Source of the DNA: an uncultured Muribaculaceae bacterium | GTDB lineage: Bacteria; Bacteroidota; Bacteroidia; Bacteroidales; Muribaculaceae | Length of the DNA: 64,000 bases | Direction of reading: 5' to 3' | Assembly (NCBI GenBank): GCA_934636465.1 | Contig: CAKUAR010000001.1 | Coordinates: forward strand, 62,001-126,000 | In this document: piece after piece, positions 16,764 to 25,412 of the stretch | How the letters are laid out: each line of letters starts with the position of its first letter | Position numbering within the stretch: the first letter of the stretch is position 1 | Translations under genes and position numbers: made by a program | The notes under the pieces: generated by a model | Database searches by the model: none | What the model was told of the DNA's origin: nothing | What the model saw: only the letters and a program-made list of their open reading frames with translations

Positions 16764-19700
16764 TTGGCGGACAATAAAGGAAATATAGTGGGCAAATGGG
16801 TGCTTTGGACTCTTGGCGCAATAGTGTTTTTGGCAACGCTGTTGCCGTTGACGCTCTATGTGCCGTGGGTGCAAAACATTTTCAAGGACGTTGCCTGCGA
16901 GTATGCCTCGCACAAGACCGGCATGCAGATAAGCGTTGACCGCATTTTGCTTAAATTCCCCATTGACTTGAGTGTGGACGGAGTGCTTGTAATCGACGAG
17001 CACAAAGACACAATGGTCAATGCCGAGAACCTCACGGCACAACTTGCCGTGCGTCCGCTTTTTGACAAAGTGGTGAGCATGGACCACGCCTATCTCACAC
17101 GCGGCTATTACCGCATGATAAGTGAGGACTCATCAATGCTGCTCAAGGCGCATGTGAACCTGTGCAAGGTGTCGGGCATAAATGTTAATCTCAACCGGAA
17201 CGAGGTTGAGGTGCTCGACGGAACTCTACGAGGCGGCGATGTGGCACTAAGTTACCTGCCCTATAAGAAAGTGAAGACCGACACCACAAAATCGGCGCCA
17301 TGGCATGTGAAGGCGGTGAGGCTTGCACTTAGTGATGTGCGCTACACAATGAACATGCTGCCCACGATTGACAACTTGTGCGTGTTTTTGCGCAGGGCGG
17401 AGCTTCGCGACGGCAATGTGAACATGGCGAGCCACACGGTTGATGTGGGAAGTCTTGCGGTTGACAGCATAGATTGTAAATACTTGTATCCTTCGGCAAA
17501 ATTTGCAGCGCGATACAATGCCGAACACCCGTTGCCAGTAGATACTATGCCCAGCGACACAACCACTTGGCAAGTGAGAGGCAAGACGGTGAAATTGACA
17601 AACTCCGCTGTGACCTACGCTTTGAAAGGCGCAAAGCCCAAGACGCGCGGCCTCGACATGGACTATCTGGCTCTAAGCGGCGTTAATTTTGAAATAGCAA
17701 ACCTTTATAATCGTGGCACCACGGTGAGCGTGCCTCTGCAATCGCTCACAGCCAAGGAGCGTTGCGGCATAGAGTTGCGGTCGGCGTCTGGACGCTTCAG
17801 CATGAACGACGAGCAGATGAAGGCCGACAATTTTGTGATTTCAACCATGCTCAGCAAATTGAAGGTAAACGTACAAATTGATAATGATTTCCTTGCCGGC
17901 AAGCCCACTGGCCGTGCGCGTGTGGAAACCGACTCAAAGATTGCCTTGCAAGAGGTGCTGAAAGCATTTCCTGAATATCGCACCATGCTCAAAATGGTGC
18001 CTATGAATTACCCTATTGACGTGCATGGGGCAGTGTCGGGCACCACGCGGCAACTCACGCTCAATGGCGTGACGGCAAGCATGAAGCGTTATGCCAAGGT
18101 GGCAGTGTCTGGCAAGATTGTGAACCCCATGGACGTGAAACGCCTGGGCGGAAATGTGGATTTTGACGCGCGTTTCGACAACATCAACTTCATAAAGCCC
18201 ACTCTCATGGACAAGGCCATGTGCCGTAACATCAACATTCCACCCATGACGGTGAAAGGCTCTGCCAAGTTTGGCGGTGAAAACTATTCGGGCAACCTCG
18301 CCATGAGGCTCGCCACTGGTCAAATGGTGGGCAAGGGCAGCTTCAGCGGCCGCTCAAACGCCTATGGGGTAGATGTGACGTTCAATCACTTTCCGGTTAA
18401 AGCAATATTGCCGCTGGCAGGTGTGGGCGATTTGACAGCGCATGTCAAGGCTTCGGGGCGTGGGTTCGATTTCAGCAGTCAGCACACCACGGTGAACGGC
18501 AATGTGGACTTGGCGAGCGTGAAATATGTGAACGACACATACAAAAATATCAAGGCAAACGTTAACCTGAACGGCGGAAACTTCTCTGCGGCGCTAAGCT
18601 CTGCCAATGCCGGTTGCGATTTGGCTGTGAACTGCAAAGGTTCTCTGGGCAAAGAACGCTATGCCTTCGACGCCAACGGCCAGATTAACGACCTCGACCT
18701 GCAGCGGCTGAAGCTCTACGACGGCGTGTGCCGTGGCCGTGTGGGCTTTGTGGCTTCGGGTGACTTTAACTTGAAAACGCAAAAATGTGATGCTGCCATA
18801 AATCTCACCGGACTTAAATGGGAGCTTGATAGCGATATGCTCGTGACCGACAAACTGGAGGGCACATTTGCCTCGACCGACAGCACCGTGACGCTTGATT
18901 TCAACAATGAGCAGACGCAACTGGCATTCAACTCCACGTTTGGGCCAAAGAAACTGGTGAAATGTTTCAAAAACAGTACCGACATAGCCATGTCGCAATA
19001 CAAGAAACGCTCGCTCAACATCGACACCCTGCAAGACGCCTTGCCACCGTTTACACTGAAGCTAAATGTGGGACCTGACGGCTTGGTGCCGCGTTATCTT
19101 GAAAAATATGACATTGACTTCAGAAGCATAAATTGCGAGATACGCAACGACAGCAATATCTTCATTGACGGTAAAGTTAACTCGTTTAGCTATGGCGAAA
19201 CGGCAGTTGACACCATTACGCTCCACGCCAGCGAGTGGAACCGCTGCTTGCGCTTCGATGCGCACATGGGCAACCGCCCAGGCACATGGGACGAGTTTGC
19301 CAGTGTTGACGTGAAGGGAGGCGTGGTGCGCTCCACGCTCAACATGCTTGTGAGCCAGCGAAACATTCACAACGAAACTGGCTATCGTGTGGGCGTAGAT
19401 GCTACACTCACTGACTCGGTGGTGAAAGCTCGCTTTTTCCCCAAGAACCCAATCATAGGCTACCGCAAATGGAGCGTTAACGACAGCAACTATGTGTCGC
19501 TCAACTACAAGCGGCGAGAAATGCTTGCCGACTTGCAGCTGCAGACCGACTCCAGCCGCGTGTCGCTCATGTCGAACTCGCTCGACAACACAGGCAAGTC
19601 GGACATATTGCTGAAGATTGACAACCTGAAGATAGAGGAGTGGCTGAAATTCTTCCCATTTGCTCCAGAAGTGTCGGGCAGTCTTAACGCCAACATGGGC

Positions 19701-21581
19701 GTGGCATACGACGGCAAGAACATTTGGGGCGACGGCACAGCCTCGCTGAAAAATTTCGTGTATGAGCGTCAGCGCGTGGGCGACATAGACTTGTCGGCAA
19801 ACTTGAGCGTTGACCCGTCAACATCGAGCACCAACCTAAAGGCCGACGTTGACCTCGACGGCTCAAAGGTGGCGTTTGCCTACGGCTCGCTCAACGACTC
19901 AACGAAGAAAAATCCGTTTGACGTGTCGCTCAAGCTCGACCGCTTTCCTCTGTCGAAGGCGACGCCGTTCATTCCAGGCAACTTAGTGTGGCTGCGAGGC
20001 TATCTTAACGGTGACTTGACGGTGACAGGCTCAATGTCGAAACCGATATACAACGGCTATGTGGTGCCAGACTCGGCAAACATCTACATACCTCGCTATG
20101 GCAGCCAGTTGCGACTCACCGAGACCAAGATACCGGTGGACTCGGGCGTGGTGAAGTTTAAGGACTTTGGCATTGTGGGCATTAATAACCGACAAGTGAC
20201 GGTGAATGGCAGCGTGGATATATCTGACATGAACAACATGACGATAAAACTCGGCATGGCAGGCAGCAATGTGCAGTTCATAGGTTCTACGCAAAAACGC
20301 TATTCCGACCTGTTTGGCAAGGGCTTTGCCGATGTGAACTGCTCGGTCAACGGACGTGGCAACTTCATGTCGGTGAACGCTGACCTGGCCTTGCGCTCCG
20401 GCTCAAATTTGACTTACGTGCTGCAAGACAACATCAGCGACCTGGGTACAGGCGCAGACCGCAGCATGGTGACGTTTGTCAACATGAACGACTCCACACA
20501 GACGGTTGACTCACTCATGACTTCTGCCACCGGATATGCGATGAACATAGCCGCCAACCTCAACATACAACAAGGGGCGGTTATCAACGCATTTTTGTCG
20601 GTCGACGGCAAGGACCGCGTGACAATCAACGGCAGCGGCAGGCTGCGCTACACCATGGACTTTGCCGGCAAGGACAATCTGGTGGGCAGCTATACGATAG
20701 AATCGGGCAGCGTGCGCTACTCGCCACCCATAATCTCACAAAAGATTTTTGAATTTGCGAGTGGAAGCTCGGTGGTGTGGTCGGGCGACATGATGAACCC
20801 GCAGCTCAACGTGTCGGCCACGCAGCACACCAAGACCACTGTGACTGGCAGTGACAACGGCAACCGCCTTGTTGATTTTCTGGTCACTGCCAAGCTCGGC
20901 AATTCGCTTAACAACGTGGACTTGACATTTGACCTAAGCACCGACAACGACATAAGCGTGGAAAACGAGTTGCAGTCAATGACGGCGCAGCAACGCTCCA
21001 CGGCGGCAATCAACCTGCTGCTCTATGGCACATATTCGGGCGTGACCGGCAACGGCGCTCCGGGACTGTCGTCAACGGGTGCGCTCTACTCGTTCTTGCA
21101 GTCGCAAATCAACAGTTGGGCGGCAAGCACGCTTAAAGGCGTGGACCTGACCTTTGGCATCAATTCATATCAAGACGGCTCCAACGGTCACTCGCAAAAC
21201 GAGACGAGCTATTCCTATCGCTTGTCGAAATCACTGTTCAACGACCGCTTCAAGATAGTGGTGGGCGGTGAATACAGCACTGATGCCACAAGCGAGCAAA
21301 ACTTCTCAAACAATCTGGTCAACGACATTTCGTTTGAGTATTACCTTAATAAGAGCGGAACAAAATATCTGCGGCTTTTCCGCCACACAGGCTATGAAAG
21401 TGTGCTTGAGGGCGAGATAACGGAAATGGGTATTGCCTATGTGCTTAAACGCAAGGTTTCGGACCTGCGGCACCTGTTCCGCTACAAATCAAAAGAACGC
21501 TTGCTGCGCGACTCCATTGCTGCCCAAGAAGAAAAGGCAAGGCGCGAGAAAGAAGCGGCACAAAAGGCTGACGACAAATGA
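16764..21581 (+). CDS. tamB: TamB-like translocation and assembly module inner-membrane protein
   Basis: A 1605-residue protein. One N-terminal membrane segment (about residues 10-32, VLWTLGAIVFLATLLPLTLY) is followed by a very long run of repetitive beta strands, AsmA/DUF490-like. The C-terminal 350 residues carry the conserved TamB domain (RLTETKIPVDSGVVKFKDFG, NGSGRLRYTMDFAGKD, GTYSGVTGNGAPGL). TamB spans the periplasm as a hydrophobic groove and supports outer-membrane protein assembly and lipid transport. The first codon here is TTG at 16764; a GTG at 16788 is an alternative. The stop overlaps the start of the downstream TamA-like gene by 4 bases, so the two are coupled, a classic TAM pair. 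Confidence 0.88.
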   Translation: MADNKGNIVGKWVLWTLGAIVFLATLLPLTLYVPWVQNIFKDVACEYASHKTGMQISVDRILLKFPIDLSVDGVLVIDEHKDTMVNAENLTAQLAVRPLFDKVVSMDHAYLTRGYYRMISEDSSMLLKAHVNLCKVSGINVNLNRNEVEVLDGTLRGGDVALSYLPYKKVKTDTTKSAPWHVKAVRLALSDVRYTMNMLPTIDNLCVFLRRAELRDGNVNMASHTVDVGSLAVDSIDCKYLYPSAKFAARYNAEHPLPVDTMPSDTTTWQVRGKTVKLTNSAVTYALKGAKPKTRGLDMDYLALSGVNFEIANLYNRGTTVSVPLQSLTAKERCGIELRSASGRFSMNDEQMKADNFVISTMLSKLKVNVQIDNDFLAGKPTGRARVETDSKIALQEVLKAFPEYRTMLKMVPMNYPIDVHGAVSGTTRQLTLNGVTASMKRYAKVAVSGKIVNPMDVKRLGGNVDFDARFDNINFIKPTLMDKAMCRNINIPPMTVKGSAKFGGENYSGNLAMRLATGQMVGKGSFSGRSNAYGVDVTFNHFPVKAILPLAGVGDLTAHVKASGRGFDFSSQHTTVNGNVDLASVKYVNDTYKNIKANVNLNGGNFSAALSSANAGCDLAVNCKGSLGKERYAFDANGQINDLDLQRLKLYDGVCRGRVGFVASGDFNLKTQKCDAAINLTGLKWELDSDMLVTDKLEGTFASTDSTVTLDFNNEQTQLAFNSTFGPKKLVKCFKNSTDIAMSQYKKRSLNIDTLQDALPPFTLKLNVGPDGLVPRYLEKYDIDFRSINCEIRNDSNIFIDGKVNSFSYGETAVDTITLHASEWNRCLRFDAHMGNRPGTWDEFASVDVKGGVVRSTLNMLVSQRNIHNETGYRVGVDATLTDSVVKARFFPKNPIIGYRKWSVNDSNYVSLNYKRREMLADLQLQTDSSRVSLMSNSLDNTGKSDILLKIDNLKIEEWLKFFPFAPEVSGSLNANMGVAYDGKNIWGDGTASLKNFVYERQRVGDIDLSANLSVDPSTSSTNLKADVDLDGSKVAFAYGSLNDSTKKNPFDVSLKLDRFPLSKATPFIPGNLVWLRGYLNGDLTVTGSMSKPIYNGYVVPDSANIYIPRYGSQLRLTETKIPVDSGVVKFKDFGIVGINNRQVTVNGSVDISDMNNMTIKLGMAGSNVQFIGSTQKRYSDLFGKGFADVNCSVNGRGNFMSVNADLALRSGSNLTYVLQDNISDLGTGADRSMVTFVNMNDSTQTVDSLMTSATGYAMNIAANLNIQQGAVINAFLSVDGKDRVTINGSGRLRYTMDFAGKDNLVGSYTIESGSVRYSPPIISQKIFEFASGSSVVWSGDMMNPQLNVSATQHTKTTVTGSDNGNRLVDFLVTAKLGNSLNNVDLTFDLSTDNDISVENELQSMTAQQRSTAAINLLLYGTYSGVTGNGAPGLSSTGALYSFLQSQINSWAASTLKGVDLTFGINSYQDGSNGHSQNETSYSYRLSKSLFNDRFKIVVGGEYSTDATSEQNFSNNLVNDISFEYYLNKSGTKYLRLFRHTGYESVLEGEITEMGIAYVLKRKVSDLRHLFRYKSKERLLRDSIAAQEEKARREKEAAQKADDK

Positions 21582-23902
21582 GCAGACACGGAAAATACAA
21601 TAACGGCATATTATCAGTGGTTGTGGCCATGCTGCTGTGCATGGCTCTGGGCGCATGCTCCACAACCAGCAGAATAGGCGAGGGCGAGACACTCTACACC
21701 GGCGTGAAGAAGCTAAACTATGTGTTTCCCGACACGGTGGAGGTGGAAGGCGGCGTGAAAGACCAGATTTTTGAGGCAATCAACGTGAAGCCAAACAATC
21801 CGCTCTACTCGCCATATTACCGCACGCCGCTGCCGATAGGCTTGTGGGTGTATAACCACTGGAACGAGAAGTCGAAAGGCATAAAGGGGTGGTTCTACAA
21901 GAAACTGGTGGCCTACCCGGTGCTGATAAGCCGTGTGAGGCCGGAAACGCGTGTAGATATGATTAAGACACTGCTTGAGGATAATGGCTATTTCGGCTCG
22001 TCGGCAAGCTATAAGCTCAACTACAGCAGCGAGCAGAAACGCAAGGCTTCGGTGAGCTATGAGGTGAAGGTTAAGAAGCCATACTTGATAGACAGCGTGA
22101 TTTACACCGGCATAGCTACACCGATAGGCCGCTTCATTGACTCGGTGGCTCGCGCCGACCGTTACTTGAAGCCCGGCAGCCGCTATTGCCTCGACTCACT
22201 CAACAATGTGCGCATCAACATCACCAACGCTTTGCGAAACAATGGCTACTATTATTTCAGACCGGAATACATAGAGTATCTGGCCGACAGCACTGCCCAC
22301 AAAGGCAGCATTGCCGTGAAGATTGCGAAGGCTTCAAATGTGCCTAATATGGCTCTGGTGAAATATATGGTGAACAACGTGGTGGCCACCGTGAGCGGAA
22401 ACCACGGCGGTGGCACGCCCGACACGCTGCAATTCCGCAACTGCACACTTGTGAAAATGGTGCCTGTGCATATCAGCGACAACACTATACCCGATTGCAT
22501 AAGGTCGCGCAAAGGGCGGCCATTCAGAGTGGGAAACATGGACCGCACGCAAATGTATCTGTCGCAACTGGGCATTTTCAGCAACATCAACATGAGGGTG
22601 CTGCCGGTTGACTCCACCACAGCCGAGGGCAACGGGCTGGTGGATTTGCACATAGACTGCACGCTCGACAAGCCATACGAGGTGAAGTTTGAGGCACAAG
22701 GCACGTCGAAGTCAAACAGCTTCATTGGGCCGAGTCTGGGCGTAGGGCTTGAACATAAAAACTTGTTTGGCGCAGGCGAGCAGCTAAGCGCTAAGTTCAA
22801 TGCCTCATACGAGTGGCAAACCGGTAATGGCGGCCGCAAGAGCAACCGTGACATCAACTCCTATGAGTTTGGGGCTGAAGTGACACTCGCCATACCACGG
22901 CTGCTTGCGCCGAAATTCATTGACCGCAATCGCCGTTATCGCAACTGGACGCGTTTCTCGCTTAATGGCGACATAATGAACCGTCCAGGCTTCTTCAAGA
23001 TGTATCAAGTGGGCACAAAATTCACTTGGGAATGGCATGCGAGCAAGAAGTCGCTCATAGAGTACACGCCATTTATGCTCACTTACTCAAAACTGCTGTC
23101 AACCACCCATGCGTTTGACTCGGCAATGACGGCAAATCCGGCGATAGCAGTGAGTTTCAGAAACACGTTTATACCTAAAATGCAATATTCCTACACTTAC
23201 GATACTTCGCTGGGCATGAAAGACAACCTAACATGGACATCGACGGTGGCTGAGGCTGGCAACATATTTGCCGGTGTGTGGGAACTTGCCGGAAGCAAGC
23301 ACACCAAGCGGCTGTTTGGCACACCGTTCTCACAGTTTGTCAAGGCGCAGACGCAGGTGGTGTGGAACCACACACTGACTGGCGAGCACCGCATAGTGGG
23401 CAGAGTGTTTGTTGGGGCAGCTCATGCCTATGGCAATTCGTCGCAGGTGCCATATAGCGAGCAATTCTACATAGGCGGAGCAAACTCCGTGCGTGCCTTC
23501 ACGGTGCGAACCATAGGGCCTGGCAAATATCATGCTGCACAGCACAATGCCAACGCATATTACGACCAGACCGGTACATTTAAGTTTGAAACGAACTGGG
23601 AATATCGTTTCCCGTTGCTTGGCTACTTTAAGGGGGCTTTGTTTGTTGACGCCGGAAATGTGTGGCTGCTCAAGAATGATGAGTACAGGCCAGGCGGCAA
23701 GCTGGAGATGAAAAACTTCTTTGATGAGTTGGCTCTCGGCACTGGTGCCGGCATAAGGTTTGACATGGATATGCTGGTGATTAGGGCTGACCTCGGCATA
23801 GGCATACATGCTCCTTACGACACTGGCAAGCGTGGCTACTACAATTTGCCAAGGTTCAAAGACGGCCTTGCCTTTCACTTGGCAATAGGCTATCCTTTCT
23901 GA
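21578..23902 (+). CDS. tamL: TamL: lipoprotein BamA/TamA-family outer-membrane protein
   Basis: A 774-residue Omp85-family protein. It starts with a lipoprotein signal peptide whose lipobox LGAC ends at Cys27. TamA itself is not lipidated; the lipidated form (TamL) is the Bacteroidota variant. POTRA-like domains occupy about residues 35-370 (YFRPEYIEYLADST, DRTQMYLSQLGIFSN). The 16-strand barrel follows, with the Omp85 signature in QFYIGGANSVRAFTVRTIGPGKY (about residues 628-650). It ends with an aromatic residue (HLAIGYPF), as barrels do. Directly coupled to tamB by a 4-base overlap. Function in envelope protein assembly is inferred from family. Confidence 0.9.
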   Translation: MSRHGKYNNGILSVVVAMLLCMALGACSTTSRIGEGETLYTGVKKLNYVFPDTVEVEGGVKDQIFEAINVKPNNPLYSPYYRTPLPIGLWVYNHWNEKSKGIKGWFYKKLVAYPVLISRVRPETRVDMIKTLLEDNGYFGSSASYKLNYSSEQKRKASVSYEVKVKKPYLIDSVIYTGIATPIGRFIDSVARADRYLKPGSRYCLDSLNNVRINITNALRNNGYYYFRPEYIEYLADSTAHKGSIAVKIAKASNVPNMALVKYMVNNVVATVSGNHGGGTPDTLQFRNCTLVKMVPVHISDNTIPDCIRSRKGRPFRVGNMDRTQMYLSQLGIFSNINMRVLPVDSTTAEGNGLVDLHIDCTLDKPYEVKFEAQGTSKSNSFIGPSLGVGLEHKNLFGAGEQLSAKFNASYEWQTGNGGRKSNRDINSYEFGAEVTLAIPRLLAPKFIDRNRRYRNWTRFSLNGDIMNRPGFFKMYQVGTKFTWEWHASKKSLIEYTPFMLTYSKLLSTTHAFDSAMTANPAIAVSFRNTFIPKMQYSYTYDTSLGMKDNLTWTSTVAEAGNIFAGVWELAGSKHTKRLFGTPFSQFVKAQTQVVWNHTLTGEHRIVGRVFVGAAHAYGNSSQVPYSEQFYIGGANSVRAFTVRTIGPGKYHAAQHNANAYYDQTGTFKFETNWEYRFPLLGYFKGALFVDAGNVWLLKNDEYRPGGKLEMKNFFDELALGTGAGIRFDMDMLVIRADLGIGIHAPYDTGKRGYYNLPRFKDGLAFHLAIGYPF

Positions 23903-23952
23903 TAGATACATTGCCACTGAGCCCCGGAGGTGGCTTATGTGCAGATAACCGC

Positions 23953-24037
23953 TGACTGAGGAGCGGTAGCGGCGGTCTGTGGTCTGTGGTCTGTGTGGGT
24001 GGTGTTTTTACGCTATGCGTGCCGGAGGTACGCGTAT
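23953..24037. repeat. Intergenic repeat copy B
   Basis: Contains a 24-base motif (23953-23976) and the unit GCGTGCCGGAGGTACGCGTA (24017-24037) in the same order as copy A read on its minus strand. The gap between the two is 40 bases here and 27 in copy A. It sits between two convergent genes. No protein-coding sense. Confidence 0.65.
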
Positions 24038-24077
24038 AGGGAGCGAGTGTGGGGGAGATGTGCTGCTGGCTGTGGGG

Positions 24078-24638
24078 TTATTCGGGATTGGCGTCGTTAC
24101 ACGCAGCTTTAGCTTTTTCTTCTATTTGCTTTTTGAGCACTTCTTGCTGCTCACCAACTTTGCGTTTTGCCTCGTTTTCATCAAAATCCACATGATAGTG
24201 GTGGTGATGGTGGAGTTTGCGGCTTGATGTGCGCAACAGATATTTGCGGAAGATGTGCATAAACCAGAAGTGTATGGTTACCCAACCGGCAAGCGCGCCC
24301 AAAATGTCGGCAAACCAGTCGGTAACCTCGAATGAGCGTCCTTGCGCCATCACAAGTTGCGCAATTTCCATCAACCCGCCCAGCAAAATGGCAAACGTGG
24401 TCAGTGCCAGCTCGCTGTTGAGCTTTGTGTGGTGAGGCATCTTGAAGTTGGCCCAGTCGAGAATGAACACGCAAGCTGCGCCAAAATACATTATCACATG
24501 TGCCAGCTTGTCGAAACCGGGAAATAGGCTGATGTCGTTGATGTCGAGTGGATTACTTGCAAGCGACAAGTAAGTGATGAGGATTATTATGATTGATGAT
24601 GGAACACCTACGGGAATTGCCAAAATGAATTTTTTCAT
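24078..24638 (-). CDS. VanZ-like membrane protein with His-rich tail
   Basis: A 186-residue protein from the start at 24638 (MKKFILAIPVGV); the frame is open further upstream, but this start places the first membrane helix directly at the N-terminus. Four hydrophobic segments follow. FPGFDKLAHVIMYFGAA and RSFEVTDWFADILGALAGW are the VanZ-family conserved parts (DKxxHxxxY and D-x-x-A-N/D-x-x-G). After the last helix comes a HHHHHYH run and a charged coiled tail of about 45 residues. The family is named from teicoplanin resistance, but most members have no known role. The His tract could bind metal; this is speculative. Confidence 0.75.
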   Translation of the reverse strand: MKKFILAIPVGVPSSIIIILITYLSLASNPLDINDISLFPGFDKLAHVIMYFGAACVFILDWANFKMPHHTKLNSELALTTFAILLGGLMEIAQLVMAQGRSFEVTDWFADILGALAGWVTIHFWFMHIFRKYLLRTSSRKLHHHHHYHVDFDENEAKRKVGEQQEVLKKQIEEKAKAACNDANPE

Positions 24639-24867
24639 GTCGTCGTTGTTAGTGTTGTCTTCGTGTTTATTTTGATTTAAATATTTGGTGCCATGCAAAC
24701 ATTAGTTTTATGTGCTTTGATTGCACGGCAAAGAAATGGTATGTCCGTATTGGTTTTATACTATCTCCTTTTTCGTCTGCAAAAATAACATATTTTTTGA
24801 TTATAAGGATTGCTTAGCTTGAAAAAATGAAAATAAATGTAAAAGGGGCTGGATAAGTGGCGTGTTT

Positions 24868-25188
24868 TCAGAATTGTGGCACTGGCTCAATGCGCCGCTC
24901 TTGGTGAGGCTTGCGAGTGTGCTGGGGTTGCTTTTTGCGAGGCTTTGTGCTGTCTTTGCCTTTGTGGTGGCGCTTTGCTGGTGCAACCGCAATGCTGCGT
25001 TGCAGCGAGTCGGCTTGCTGCATGAATTTACTAACGGCAGCAGTGTCGGTGTGCTGTGCCACGGAGCCGGCGGTGCAGTTGCGCAATGCGCATGTGAGGG
25101 CTATGACAGCCGCCATGACAATGGCTATCACAATCGACCCTGCACGCTCGTGCCGACTCATGACAAAATAATCTTTTAGTCGTGCCAT
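24868..25188 (-). CDS. Small single-pass membrane protein resembling the N-terminus of ComEA-like proteins
   Basis: A 106-residue protein. MARLKDYFVMSRHERAGSIV then a hydrophobic helix (about residues 17-38) strongly resembles the N-terminal membrane anchor of Bacteroidota helix-hairpin-helix (ComEA-like) proteins, which begin with WKDFFYFSKxERxGI. The rest is a Lys/His/Arg/Gln-rich, apparently disordered tail; no helix-hairpin-helix follows. It has a well-spaced promoter at 25257-25287. Either a truncated ComEA relative or a distinct small protein. Function unknown. Confidence 0.55.
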   Translation of the reverse strand: MARLKDYFVMSRHERAGSIVIAIVMAAVIALTCALRNCTAGSVAQHTDTAAVSKFMQQADSLQRSIAVAPAKRHHKGKDSTKPRKKQPQHTRKPHQERRIEPVPQF

Positions 25189-25256
25189 AATGCTTTTATT
25201 GGGGCTTGTTTTGGTTCAAATTAAGCTTTTGAGAGTGCAGCAAACCTGTTGTGGCT

Positions 25257-25287
25257 CAAAGATAAAGACAATGAGCTTAATCTGCAA
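25257..25287 (-). promoter_or_regulatory. Promoter of the 106-residue membrane protein gene
   Basis: On the minus strand TTG (25285-25287) and TATCTTTG (25257-25264) are 20 bases apart. Leader about 65 bases. Confidence 0.6.
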
Positions 25288-25339
25288 TAGCAGCGAGATG
25301 TTTTGTGCTGATAGGCGATGAAATGAAGCAAAAAGAACT

Positions 25340-25379
25340 CTGGGCTGTGCCGCAGCTTGATGTGTGCGGCACAGCCCAG
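25340..25379. terminator. Terminator after the six-hairpin glycosidase gene
   Basis: Perfect 14-base inverted repeat CTGGGCTGTGCCGC with 25366-25379. It is followed on the minus strand by a T-rich run, 34 bases past the glycosidase stop. Confidence 0.8.
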
Positions 25380-25412
25380 GGCTATTTTTAAGAATGATAT
25401 TGCAGGGAGCGG

